Source: Sinohyriopsis cumingii
Taxonomy: Eukaryota; Mollusca; Bivalvia; Unionida; Unionidae
DNA length: 64,000 nt
Assembly (NCBI GenBank): GCA_028554795.2
Contig: CM068829.1
Location: forward strand, 135,198,579-135,262,578
Reading direction: 5' to 3'
Of the stretch, positions 1-11,365 are shown piece after piece (within the stretch, counting starts at the first letter, position 1; the number at the start of each line of letters is the position of its first letter). Below the pieces are notes generated by a model. That model did no database searches. It had not been told where the DNA came from and saw nothing but the letters and a program-made list of their open reading frames with translations. The position numbers and the translations under genes were made by a program.

Positions 1-3000
1 ACTTATAAACAGAGGGGTATCGTACAACATCGTGTCGAATAAACAACACAAAAATTAACAGATTTTGAAAATGACTTTTATAAAGAGGAAATGAAAGAAC
101 ATGTAATATGATGTAAATTATAAACGTACTCTCCACTAACACACTTCTAACAGACTGCAAATAAACAGGACCTTTGTGGTAAGCAATTACTATTCCCAAG
201 TGGAGAATTTGGGTCATTAAAGCGCACTATGTGGTGTAATGCTTTATTAATGGAAGAAAAATACCAAATACACTCGCCGCTGCGGAAAGTAAATTAAACA
301 GAAACCAATATATTTTGATAGGTAGTGATGCAATCAGGTTAGAACGGTGAGCCTAAAATAATTAATTTATATTTCAAGTTCATCATTTATGTATAAATAT
401 TTGAGGCAGTTCTTGAGGGAATAAATTAAGGAAAAGTATGCAAATTTCATCTCTTACGGGAAGAGGACCATAAAGAAGTCATAATATTGAAGAATAGTTT
501 TAAGCCCACCAGAACCTGTTGAAACTTATTCTTCCTATACTCATACCATCAGTTAAGTGCGATCACTTCTACCACAGTCAAGAATGTTAAGTTTGATCAA
601 TTGTTCAACAAACAATGACTTGTTGGAGGGCGGGTATACTCAGATATCAACTTTAAATAAATACAAGTAAAATTCATGATTGTGGACATGTATATGATAC
701 CGCGAGTCAAAGGTAATGACTCCACTGTTTACCTACAATTTCTTGAAATGTGATAGGGGTTTAAACAATCAATCTACTAGTTCTGCACGTCGCCACATAT
801 CACTATATAGACTTCGCATCAGACCAAATTTGGAAATATGATTTTGTGTCTGATTCAAGACTATGATGACCCCTTTTAGGTATCAATATATCATTTATCA
901 GCGCAAATAAAGCAGAGGTGACACAAATCGCAGGGAGCTCTTAAGATTTTACGAAACTTTATCAGATACATTTTCATGCAATCCATAAATGTGATAAATT
1001 AAAAGCAGATTAAGACTTTCTGGGTGAGAGTGCCGTTTTAGGTTTTATCTTTGTTATCAAGGTACAAAATTAGCTTTACTTTTCTGATGGCGATGGAGAC
1101 ATTAGCATCTCAGGTATGTACCTTATATTTATTTTTCTGTTTTTCTCTTAGTTCAATAACATCGTTATTTGTTCATGTTTATTTCCGAATTCCATGTTTT
1201 TGTGTTCTCGAAAACAAGGGTTTATGTTCTGTATTATATAATCTGTGTATTTTTATATAATTACTTTTGTGGGCATCGATTCGTCATTGTAGGGAACTAG
1301 TGATTTTTATTTCATTTGTTGAAATTTATTTTAGCAAACAAAGGTGAATCAGAAATGAAATGAGATTGGAAGCCTGTAAAATGTGAGCTTTGGCAAAACT
1401 ATTCACTCCAAAAGGTACACTTGTGTAGTTACGTTTGTCTATGCAATAACAGTCTCGTGTAAATCGTGAGAAAGTCCCGAACACGTTCGTGTAGGAATTC
1501 ACAAATAGGGCTTTTACATCTACCTGCAGATGTGTAAAATATTTATTGGTGTTTAGACGTGATAGTATTCCAAATACTTGTTTGCATATGCCTTAGCAGC
1601 ACATTGTAGGCATTTAGCTAAATCAATGCAATCAGTCGCCAGACATCTCCGATTTAACTAACGGATTATAAATCACGTTTATTTGACAATATTAATGCTC
1701 TCGTTGACTAGCAAAATTGCTATCATATATAATGATTGAACCATTTTGATGATGGTTCTTCGTTCGTTATCAGCGTGTGAATGCCTTGAGTTGCTGTTAA
1801 TATTGTTTTCCGTACCAAAAGTACCAATAACTTTGGGCGCTCACACTGCCAAAACCAATATACTACCAACACTTTTGACCTGCTATTTCCTACAGTTTAA
1901 CTAACAGCAAAGCCTTCCTCGTTCAGCTACTGTGGATAGACACTACTCTCTTAGAAACCCATTGTCTTGATTGTCGTGAATGTTTCTCATAAATTTTGAA
2001 ATTTGTATAAAAGTAAAGTGGTTCGATTCAGGTACTGTTCATACTGTATGACCAATCTAAGCTGCACTATACAGAAATTATGTAAAAACATTATTTACTT
2101 CTTCATATAAGTAACAAACCATGTAACAAGTAATTCATGTTTCATTATGAAATTATATATGGAAACAAAGTGTTATTTTCATAAATATATTCAATGCATT
2201 GTATTATCGACCCTGTACTTGACAACACAGCTTATACGCGTAAGACTTAGAGGAGCAAGAAAAATATCAATGGTACTGAAATTTGTATGGCTAATCCAAT
2301 CATTGAATACAGACAGATAGTGTTTATATGTTATACCTTGTTTGAAACATAATTTGTTACGTTCTTAGAAATGCAGTCGAATTATTTGGAATAAATATAC
2401 AAGAATCATGCGATTGCGTATACAATTTTACAATATATGTACGTAATACTTATGTTATATTAACAATAGTTTGGAACATTAATGTAGCGAATATAGTATT
2501 TAAATGCAATAGTGACATAACAATGGAAAATATATATATATATGATACTAAGATACACATGTTTCTTATTGTTCCTTTTCTCCCTTATAAGCATGCATGC
2601 TCCGTAAGCCAGGAATTTTTTTCTCGAAAGAATATATGTGACCCAAAGTTTCGAAGTACTAAAACAATTCCCTTAACATTCGACCTACTTGATTAATTAA
2701 AATGATACATATATCCTTATTATGACACAAAATCTATGCTGTATAAGTTTAATTAACATATGTAAAATCAAATCGCATTCTCTGTCATGTCTACATTGTT
2801 TCGTACCTGTAATATTCTCGCTGCTGCAAGCCGAACAAACTTCGTAAGATCTATTCATCCGTAGACTGCAGAACATGGCATGACACTCAGCCAACCTATT
2901 TAATAATTATTAATAATAATGTATCCTTTTACATAAATTAAATTTCAAAATTACATCTGCACATTAAGTAAAATGATTCATTTTTGAATTTATACAAACA

Positions 3001-3398
3001 AACAAATTTGCGTGTGTTAACATTTGAATACGAATTATGGTGTATACACTGACTAGAGTTTATGAGAAAATACTATGTGTGTGTGTGTGTAATGGAAGCA
3101 AATAGTTCAGAAACGATGTTTTAATTTTGTGAAATAAACCTGGCAACGTTATAAGGACACAAAGGTATATATTACAGATTTGATAGAGATAATACGGGAA
3201 GAGGGTTGTAAAAGTTAGAACTAACTGGCACCAAAATAAAGTTCAGTAAACTAATTATTGTGATTTTGAAAGCCCTCAGGTTGGTTTGAGTTTGAGACCC
3301 TGATTTAAACCATTTCTGTAATATGCGCCATTAGTAGAGGAAGCTCGTCGTCAATGTTATTTAAAGCACGTTGTCAGCAAACATAATTCTCGATATTA
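1..3398. other. AT-rich non-coding DNA, nothing recognised
   Basis: I see no supported gene, RNA or mobile element here. Open frames are short and have no family signature. A small (TG) run lies near 3076-3090 and a short (TA) run near 2530. On the minus strand near 2784-2870 a short cysteine-containing frame ends at a splice-donor-like CAG|GTACGA, but it has no partner exon that I can find. Confidence 0.5.
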
Positions 3399-5050
3399 TT
3401 ACATACACGCAGTCAAGAATTGTTCCATTTTGTTTTCATTTGTCAGTGTTCCCTTGTACGTTTCAATTAATTTTGTCATTGCTAATGTTTTATCATCATA
3501 TTGTTTAGAATTAGATACAATGAACAAAGTGTTACTCCCTGTACATTTGATCCCATTATCTATTATTCACCTGATCATAGCTACTGTTAAACCAATTTAT
3601 TGTTCTAGAAACTGCAAAATAGAATCTATGCTTTTGCAAGCGCAAGTTCTTGTATTTATGATTAACATTTTTAATGTTGTTGCCAATTTTTATTTTTCAC
3701 CCTGACGAAAGAGGTCTTTCTGTGTGTTTTAGTCCAGTCAATAACATATCCTAATAGTAGGCACATGTTGCTTTTCGTTTTTAAAGTTCAGACACATATT
3801 CTTTGTAATGTTTGTTCATTGTTTATCCCTTCAACCATTGCTAAAACTAAGCAAAGTATTGAAAAGCGTGAAACAAGAATATACTGTAAATCTTGTTTCC
3901 ATATTAATGTAATTATTTTTTTATTTAAAGTAGATTTCCAGATTTAAACAACATATTGGCCTTTTCATCTATGTGAGAAACTTGTATTCAGCAAAAACGT
4001 GTACTAGCATAGCTACACCTGTAATTGTTAACTAATGTTTTATTTGTTATTGTCAACTAAAAGTTTTGGTGTTATGTCAGTTATAATAATATCCACTTCT
4101 TCCGGTATGTGATTCTAATTTGTAAGAATGTGAAAGTACATTCTGTAAATACACATCTAAATTAATACATTCTAGAATGCGTATGGCCTGCCTAGATATA
4201 ATCTGAAAAAAGTACAGTAATAGACATCCGATGATTAGATACACGTTCATACAATATTTTTTTTTTTGTTTTTCTATATATCCTTTTACAGTGTTCTAAT
4301 TCTATCAACCAGTGCAATAGGACTTATTCTTCCGTTTTGAATTAAATGTCTAATGTCTCTATATCATGACGGTCTAAAATACCTTAATACGTTAGCTTTC
4401 GTAGCTATTTCAGTTTTGAATTAATCTGTACTTTTCGTAAAGGCTATTGGCATTATCTTCATAATTTTGTGCATATTGTCATCGGTACATTTCCATCATA
4501 CCGACGTTTGTGTACATTTCTTGATCAAGATGTAGTTTATGCATTTTTATTTCTTCATTTAAATTAATTTTGTTTTTACATTACATTTTACATTAATATC
4601 CAACTCTATATTGCCGTTCTGGTCAGTAATTAATCTTTGTGCCAAACTTGTAATTATCATTTTAATTTCTTCATCGTTTCTGTTGGATGGCATGCTTCAA
4701 ACAGTTTAGTAAATGTTCTGGTTGAGATTGCAAATAATCATAGTTTTCTGGAGATGTTTTAAAACGTTTCCCAAAGCCTCAATGCTTATTCCTTCCTTGA
4801 TTGGATGCTTTTTGTTGTTTTTTGGATGCCAGCTGCACTATCTTCTCGATATGGTTATGTTTGCTTAATATTGAATAAATTGCTAAACTGTTGTCTGAAC
4901 AGTTGATTTGCATATACAATCATGTTTGTGTTATAAGTAATTTGCTTTGGTAGTTCGGAGATTTAAATAGCCTCTTCAATACCACTATGTTCCATTGCAA
5001 TTCGTTTATAGTCAACGGTTTTACCTGTTACAACTCTACGGTCTTAAAGT
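3399..5050 (-). pseudogene. Decayed long protein-coding remnant, unidentified
   Basis: Read on the minus strand, this stretch gives a chain of non-repetitive, charged, protein-like segments. They switch frame and are broken by stops, but follow one another with little gap. Examples in order: YKRIAMEHSGIEEAI and QLFRQQFSNLF near 4.85-5.0 kb; EGISIEALGNVLKHLQ; EEIKMIITSLAQRLITDQNG near 4.63-4.67 kb; EDNANSLYEKYRLIQN; ATKANVLRYFRPS, followed after one stop by HLIQNGRISPIALVDRIRTL near 4.29-4.41 kb; HRFYFAVSRTINWFN near 3.58-3.63 kb; and a closing segment ending NENKMEQFLTACM and a stop at 3399-3401. The plus-strand frames here are hydrophobic shadows. Length and pattern suggest an old large protein of about 500 residues, perhaps from a transposon or an endogenised large DNA virus. 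I do not recognise the family. The coding call rests on composition only. Confidence 0.45.
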
Positions 5051-5153
5051 AATCGCTAGAAGCAAAACCATTATCATTTTTAAAACATAAAGTAAATTGA
5101 AAATGTAAGATGAAATAACATTATAGTGAATTAAATCCCCAAAGTAGACACAT

Positions 5154-5286
5154 GCATACATACATACAGCATCCATCCATCCATCTTCCGATCCACCCAC
5201 GCACGCACGCACGCACGCAAGCACGCACGCACACACACACACACACACATACATACATACATACATACATACATACATACATACAG
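5154..5286. repeat. Compound (CATA/CATC/CACG/CA)n microsatellite
   Basis: Runs of CATA, CATC, CACG, CA and again CATA follow one another. The long open frames on both strands here (Cys-Val-Tyr or Thr-His rich) are translations of this repeat and not genes. Confidence 0.95.
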
Positions 5287-5949
5287 ACGCACTCATCTAC
5301 ATTATGGTTAACTTGGATGCATACCACAGACCACAATTTGTTAAAATCATTTCAAGGGTTTGATCCTTGTGGCATTGCTTGCATTTCCAATTTGTCATTA
5401 CAGTCATCGTTTCCTGGTCTTGGAAATGATTCTGTTTTGGTGACACTGGCCACTTTTCTATAGTATTATCTTGTTTTGTCACAGTTGACCTCTAGTTACA
5501 TTGACTTGGTTCAATACTATCATTCTCTTGCAAAACTTATTAAGGTGTTTTAGAACAATCATATTTGTGACAATTCGTCCTCTGAGGATGCTGTATCACA
5601 TGTGTAGAATTTACGATATAAACAGCATTGTAGATTGTATGTGTTCGTGTTGTAACATGTTTAAACAGGTACTCATATTAAGGTAGCAACAGGTTTAATT
5701 CACTCTTTTCTTGTGGCTTCAAATGTGAAGGTTTCTGGACCAGATTGTATAATATTTCAAACATTCGAAGATTGGCTAAATCAAAGTCACTGCAGTACAT
5801 CGCTTTAATATTCACTGTCTGTGATAATTAAAACTAAATTGATTACATAATTCAAATGGCTGTCGATATCAATATACTCTTCAAATATATATGTGACAAT
5901 AATTTTCGTTTCTGCTTCACTAGAGTATAGCTGATATAATTTAAGTCAC
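5287..5949. other. Non-coding interval, nothing recognised
   Basis: This interval separates the microsatellite from the antisense Gmr1-like remnant. I find no domain signature and no LTR-like terminus, although the 3' flank of the antisense element would be expected here. Confidence 0.4.
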
Positions 5950-6062
5950 GTTTTTCGTTTCAACTTTCTAGGGACCATAATACCTAGCCTTAAGAGGACT
6001 TTGTTGCATGGGCCAGAGAGCCAGCACTCTATCACAAGGCTGAACAATCCTATCTTTGATAT
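5950..6062 (-). pseudogene. Integrase C-terminal GPY-type module remnant
   Basis: The minus strand reads DRVLALWPMQQSPLKARYYG followed by P and a stop. This is the short barrel with the G-P-Y signature that closes Ty3/Gypsy integrases. The equivalent in the plus-strand element is RYYGPYKVKKK at about 18.82 kb. Confidence 0.6.
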
Positions 6063-6408
6063 TTCTGTAATAACTTAACTTCATCTTTCATTGTGTATAC
6101 TGAAGATTAGTTCTTGATACTTCACTAGCCTTTGATAACTTGTTCTTATTAATCAGGAAGACTAACCCCTGAATCATCTGTTGAAATAAGTTTCCTTTTA
6201 ACAACTGCAAGCTAGTGCTTGAAACCTAAAACCTAACGAGTCTTTGACTGATTACCTAACAGCAAAAAACACCTAAGGAACACCCTCGTCCGAATCTGGT
6301 CCTGGATCAAAGTAATGTGACCGATTCATTTTCTTCAAAGTCTGCTGAAATCTTTCCAACGGTCTGTGACTTACATGTGATAGGCAGATGATTTAAATTG
6401 GTGGATGC

Positions 6409-6594
6409 CTAAAGTTTGCATAACCTGTTGGAAACGTACAGACCTAATATTTTACACATGGTTAGATTGAACATAACTGGGAGGCCAAAAGGAGCAAAAG
6501 GAATTTTATCAGATTTTAGTATAGTTTTTGTTTTAATATTCCTCAATGAAATTGCCTGTAGAAATTTTGTGGATGCGCACATTATGGTCAACAA
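6409..6594 (-). pseudogene. Integrase core fragment (Gmr1-like)
   Basis: A 61-codon open frame contains LTIMCASTKFLQAISLRNIK and later PFGLPV, the stretch around the second beta strands of a retroviral-type integrase core. The parallel sequence in the element at 15.5-20.2 kb lies at about 18.52-18.63 kb. The catalytic D,D,E residues are not covered. It is a pseudogene fragment. Confidence 0.65.
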
Positions 6595-6689
6595 GAATTT
6601 TTCTTTAAAAGGCGGTAATAAACTAATATTTCTTCAAAACATCAACAACTGAACGTTATGGGATGGGGCTTTGTGCTTGTCAGTTCTAT

Positions 6690-6865
6690 TTATTTTAATT
6701 CCAATTGTATTTCCCATTCCTCTTTTTGCATTTGTATTTCTCTTTCTTCTTTCTGCATTTGCATGTTCATTCCTATTTCATCTTTCTCTATTTGATTTTG
6801 CATTTCCCTGTCGTCCCGTTCCCGTTCTACTTGCTTTGTTTGGATGTATTAATCTTTCTGATATT
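6690..6865 (-). pseudogene. gag N-terminal coiled-coil remnant (Gmr1-like)
   Basis: The minus strand reads a highly charged Glu/Arg/Lys/Gln/Met repeat, for example QMQKEEREIQMQKEEWEIQ. It is similar in composition and period to the gag coil at 16.85-17.10 kb. The plus-strand Phe/Leu/Pro-rich open frames over the same bases are its shadow. Only the coil survives; no capsid domain is seen. Confidence 0.45.
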
Positions 6866-8057
6866 AGGCTTCCATCATTGCTACATGAAGCTGAAATGTT
6901 TGTTTAACTATACCTCGATTTGTTTTTGTTTCAATTTCAATTATTTTAATATATTATGATAGTCAGTTAGACACTTACTAAACAAAAACAAATAATCTTA
7001 TATAAATATTTGGGTTTCCACCAAAAATATGGTTTCAAAACATTTTTTTAATTTCTTTTTTACCAAAGATGATTGTACATCCGAAGTAGAATATAGGCAG
7101 GCAAGCGCCAGAAACCCATGCTTTTTCTAAAGAGCTCAGGTCGCATTAGAACCAAAGTTCTCCATTATTGGTGACATTGTGAAACCTTATTGGTTTCAAT
7201 AGAGATTTCTCAACTATATTAAATGAAAATAGTAGGAACTAATATATTGTAGAAACAGATAAATTTAAATTTCAAACACAAATTTCATTTCTCTTAATAT
7301 ATTTCAGAAATTATTATCCGGTACAATTCCCCAAAATATGTTAAGACTATGGTCTAAACTTGAGTAACAGATAGATGCAAAACCATTCAGCTTTTCAATA
7401 CCTTAACAAATAAATTATCTACGTTATCAAATGAAAATTGTAAAGAAACGAACATTAATTAAATCCAAAGTAGCCCTAAAGGTTCTCTCACAATTCCAAA
7501 CGCTTAGAATGTAGCAAACGAATTCCGGGTCCTGAAAGTGCGGTTGTACCAATATCATCAAATGTGCTAAAGTACCAACAGTCGTGACGTACCATAGCGG
7601 CAGGGTCCAGAATATCATTCATTGAATTCACAATAATCCAAACAGGTTGTGTTTGCACAGACCGTCATATGAGCAGTTTATAGCTCCAATAAATAATTGA
7701 TTCTTCTTAAATTACATCTTAACACAACATTAAATACACCTGCGCACTGATATTAGCACAGCACTGTAAAAGGAAATAAGAATGAATCAACTGTTCCCAT
7801 CTTTTCCATTATAAACAGCCCCACGATTCTAAGGCACTTTAGCACCCACGTAGCTTATGTCGCAACACCAGCCACCTGACTTAATCATCTAATGGAAAAT
7901 TTACCCAAACTGTACATAGATTCATTTAATACAACTGAAACCCTGATAAACAACCGACTTATAGCACATTCTTTACAAACTGAATGCAATATCGTGGACC
8001 AAAAGTTAAACACCCAATGCAGATAGTCATGATATTTGTAACAGTGTTTCGCGCGCC

Positions 8058-8058
<1 letters not shown>
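6866..8058. other. Non-coding interval, nothing recognised
   Basis: This is AT-rich sequence without repeats longer than a few units and without domain-like frames. The short open frames on either strand lack any family signature. Confidence 0.4.

Positions 8059-8108
<50 letters not shown>
8059..8108. repeat. (TA)n microsatellite
   Basis: A pure alternating TA tract of about 48 bases. The Tyr-Ile repeats in both strands' frames come from it. Confidence 0.95.
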
Positions 8109-8109
<1 letters not shown>

Positions 8110-8234
8110 ATGTTTGGCGCTAGAACTCTATTTAGGCAAAAAACTTTTATTATCCCCGTTAATTGCAATGTTTCTGGCTATATATTTTTATGTCAGCGGC
8201 GAAATATATATTTATAATTACAGTATTGAAAATG

Positions 8235-8449
8235 CCATGAATTTAACTATTCCCAATTGTGTTTGACTATTGAATAATGATAGAACAGAGTTGAACAGTA
8301 GGAAAACAATGCCAAATGCGTAAATGATTGGTCGCCACAATTTCGTTCTTGAGGCTGCTCCTGTGGCTTAAGAGGTTAAAGGGTCCGCCTCGGATGCTGG
8401 ATTTGTGGGCTAGAACCCCGGCCGAGTCATACCAAATGCTTATATAAAT
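8235..8449 (+). repeat. Inverted duplication, left arm
   Basis: This ~215 bp block recurs in reverse complement at 13118-13335 with only scattered differences. It begins in unique sequence around TTTAACTATT and runs through the tRNA-like head of a SINE, stopping a few bases into the SINE body (CCAAATGCTTATA). Because the shared part includes ~115 bp of non-SINE sequence, this is more than two independent SINE insertions. Confidence 0.85.
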
Positions 8450-8620
8450 GGTACTAACAACTGAATCGCTTGGCGCTCAGAATTAAAAGGTTAGTGTTAG
8501 GACTGGTCGGCCTGGTTTCAAGGTAATGTGACTGTTTTGGATATCATGCTACATGTCTAAGGCATGATGCCCCAGTGCTAGACATTGCTACAAACTGCCA
8601 CACTGCAAACGTCGAATCGA
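8354..8620 (+). mobile_element. tRNA-derived SINE
   Basis: A tRNA-like head (TGGCTTAAGAGG box A-like segment, CTAGAACCCCGG box B-like segment) ends in GTCATACCA. It is followed by a body containing AATGGTACTAAC, CGCTTGGCGCTCAG and GTAATGTGAC. The copy at 59649-59787 shares the head ending and ATATAAATGGTACTAACA. This arrangement matches the tRNA-plus-conserved-body SINEs reported from molluscs (Rudi-like). The family name is my inference. Confidence 0.65.
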
Positions 8621-8730
8621 TATGGCTGATAAATTGTAAAAGTTACGTTAAAAATCCAAATCTCAAACACAGACTTACATTATTAAAGGATTTGCTTTTT
8701 TCTGATTCCTTACTTTTATATTTGTGTATG

Positions 8731-8789
8731 CAATAATAATAATAATAATAATAATAACAATAATAATAAAAATAACAATAATATAAGTA

Positions 8790-8821
<32 letters not shown>
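8731..8821. repeat. (TAA)n imperfect microsatellite
   Basis: AAT/TAA repeats interrupted by a few C and G substitutions. Confidence 0.95.
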
Positions 8822-9452
8822 GTAATAGTGTTTAATCTCATCCTGCAGCTTTGCCTATAATATCTTCATATCTCTGGTTGAACACTCCAATACATGTAAT
8901 TTCATCATTTACTCCATTAGTAGACCACACAAAACCTCAGCACGATTTTTAAGGATGGAGTATATCTGCGAGTCAAAGAGACGAAGCAATACAGTTACGG
9001 GTAACTTGCCAATTTTTAAAAGACTTTGCTTAAAAGCATGGATAGCCTTCAGCGGTTGGGATAATACAGTTTTCAGGAATGTAGCTTTCTCAAAGTTTAC
9101 AAGTGGTACTATGACCAAACAAAGGCAAAGACAATCATCGTATAATTATCTAGGATACTTATAGTCTTCAAACATTTCCGGTCTGTAAAACTAAACATTT
9201 CCGGAAAATATTCATACCAAGTTATTGCGCTGTGCACCAGCGCTCGGATTCTTTACAAGGCTCCAAACAGTTGTGTATTGGTTGAGTATAATACAGATGA
9301 AAAGCTTTTTTTTTTTTTGGTTTTAAGTCGTATTGCTATTGAATGCTTCTTGGAAGAGATTTATACATTTGTTTAAAGAATATATAATGTTCAATGGCTT
9401 CAACTGTGCGTTTTAATCTGAACTGCTTTAGATATCTTAAGGTTTTGCTTTT

Positions 9453-9556
9453 ACTACTACTACTACTACCTACTCTACTACTAATACTACTACTAACACT
9501 ACGACTACTACTACTACAACTACTACTACTACTAATAATAATAATAATAATAATAA

Positions 9557-9587
<31 letters not shown>

Positions 9588-9589
9588 AA
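9453..9589. repeat. Composite (CTA)n-(ATA)n-(AGA)n microsatellite
   Basis: CTA repeats change to ATA and then to AGA. A CTA-to-ATA switch of the same kind occurs at 32857, 37747 and 57351. The Leu/Ile/Arg-rich frame over it is an artefact. The following 9596-9650 reads AGCGCTTAATATTTAGAAGC and CTAAGCGCTTTAC, a short inverted AGCGCT pair that may belong to a repeat edge. Confidence 0.9.
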
Positions 9590-10189
9590 TATAGTTTAGC
9601 GCTTAATATTTAGAAGCTCTAAGCGCTTTACAATAATAGTTAACACGTCAATAAAAATGCTTAAACAAGATTCCAAAAATGGAATATCGTGAAATAGCGA
9701 ACAAAGACTTGCTGAAAATAATTAAGTAACAAATCATTGTTAAGTCTTCAAGCTGTTCTTGGGGTTAAAATATTTGCGTTTACAGAGACATATTGATTGT
9801 GTTTAAGTTCAAGAGGCGATTCATTCCATGTAGATGGGCCCTGTCATCCAAAAATGCATACAACACCGATGATGATTTTTTCAAACCTCTGATGTTTAAA
9901 CATGTTGTGGCTTACGTGAAAGCAGTGCTTTGCTGCAGCGTTTAATTCCAAATACAATTATGAACATGACCTCAATGATCGCATTAACGTCAGCGAAACC
10001 AGAATTACCCGAGGTTGTACCGATGTATCCTTGCGTAAGAATCCATAGAGTACGTGGAAGATTATTGCAGTTGGCCTAATGTCTGATTATTGTCGTTTGG
10101 GGGTCTCAACGTGAATAACTCTTTCGTGTTCTTACTGTAGTGGAAATATTATGGAAACCGCTTAAATGGCATTTTCCTGGGATTGTTAA

Positions 10190-11365
10190 CAGATGAGGGA
10201 TCGACTATGGCAATTAGTGACTCTGCAGTTAAAGGTTCCAACAGAAGCTCCACTTGCATCTACGGAAATAATGCCCAAGCAGGTCTATAACATCGCCAAT
10301 AAAGCTACTAACGACCTTTGGCACACGCCAGTGCTGATTCAATGCTTGTAAATCAAGGGATCGGAAGCGGATTACGATTGTGCTAAATGAATTAGACGAA
10401 AATGATAATCAATAGAGTTTCAACATGTCCGATTCACAGCTGCATCCGGTATTGTGTTCGGCATTGATATCCATGTGTTGGAAGAAAGAAACGTCCTTGA
10501 TTGTACGTATAATACGTACCCGACTTGTGAGCATAAGAAAAAGGCCGAGCATAATTGCAAGTGCAGGACAAATTTCGTTACTTTCTTCCTTGTGAGGCCC
10601 TCATGGAATTCACAATAAGTATTTTACGTAACGACAACGATAATGTTGACATTGCAACAATGATTGTTATCGGATTAACTGGATGCCACGAACATTATGC
10701 AAGATCAGTTGGCTCGTTTATGATGTTCAACAAGGATGTAAACAGTTATGTAGCTGACAGCCAACAGACATTTCTAGAACCTACCCACGCTGACTTCGTT
10801 GAGTCACACCTCGTTGGTATGCCTGACTAACCAGAAGTTAGCAGCGTCACCATCAGTAAAAATTACAAACTGGGATTCGCGCCGCGTTAGGCTCGACTTG
10901 GTCGTCGTTCATTGGTTTTTTTTTTTTTCTGTCCGACTCCTTTTAGTCATATTTGGGTTTTTGGAGATGTTCGCTGGGATACCTTCGGGGCCAAAACAAA
11001 GTGTCGTATTACACCGAAAAGGCAACAAAATCCAGTATGGTGACGAAGTAGCTGTTGATAAAATTGGCTTTTCAAAACCGACATTGTTGACTGCCTTTGA
11101 TAATCAATGTGTTGATCACATAATCCGTTTATTGTCGTTTATTCGGTCTGGAATCACGTCAGCGATGTCGTTTCAAATGCTCAGCACATACCCGAAACAA
11201 CAAACTGTTCAGAAGTTTTCATGGCAAATTAGTACCCAACAATGTATCAGCTCACCAAAACACGCGTTTATGGAGTTTCAAAATATGGACCGGGCAAATG
11301 GCAGACATAACACTAGTAGGATGCTATTTTACTTTCAGGAGTGTCTGAAGTTTCTCTACGTTTAA
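10190..11365 (+). pseudogene. Coding-like block, unidentified (possible degenerate virus-like gene)
   Basis: Successive plus-strand frames read as non-repetitive protein-like sequence. One carries PLASTEIMPKQVYNIANKAT near 10.25-10.31 kb. An open frame at 10555-10830 carries FRYFLPCEALMEFTISILRN and TFLEPTHADFVESHLVG. A 188-codon frame at 10799-11365 carries PSGPKQSVVLHRKGNKIQYG and, near the end, SSPKHAFMEFQNMDRAN. Stops and frame switches occur at about 10350 and 10830. The order of features in the second half loosely recalls capsid-like proteins of Polinton/adintovirus-type elements, but I could not test this. A decayed transposon gene is equally possible. No catalytic motif is visible. 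Confidence 0.3.

Larger units (their letters stand above)
5950..6865 (-). mobile_element. Gmr1-like Ty3/Gypsy retrotransposon remnant, antisense
   Basis: Three pieces lie in element order on the minus strand: a Glu/Gln/Lys-rich gag coil (about 6865-6690), a piece of integrase core (6594-6409), and an integrase C-terminal GPY-type module (about 6062-5950). Each resembles the matching part of the plus-strand element at 15.5-20.2 kb, for example MCASTKFLQAISLRNIKTKT against the same stretch of integrase at 18.53-18.60 kb. Capsid, protease, RT and RNase H are missing. This is therefore an internally deleted, old copy of the same or a sister family. No LTR was found at either side. Confidence 0.6.

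Noticed and set aside
2784..2894. Short minus-strand exon with Cys residues (YEVCSACSSENIT)
   Set aside because: The donor-like end is present but there is no convincing acceptor, partner exon or domain.
5036..5463. Three long open frames rich in Cys-Val-Tyr or Thr-His
   Set aside because: They are six-frame translations of the compound CATA/CACG/CA microsatellite.
6671..6959. Two Phe/Leu-rich plus-strand frames that look like membrane proteins
   Set aside because: They are the reverse-strand shadow of a Glu/Lys/Gln-rich gag coil.
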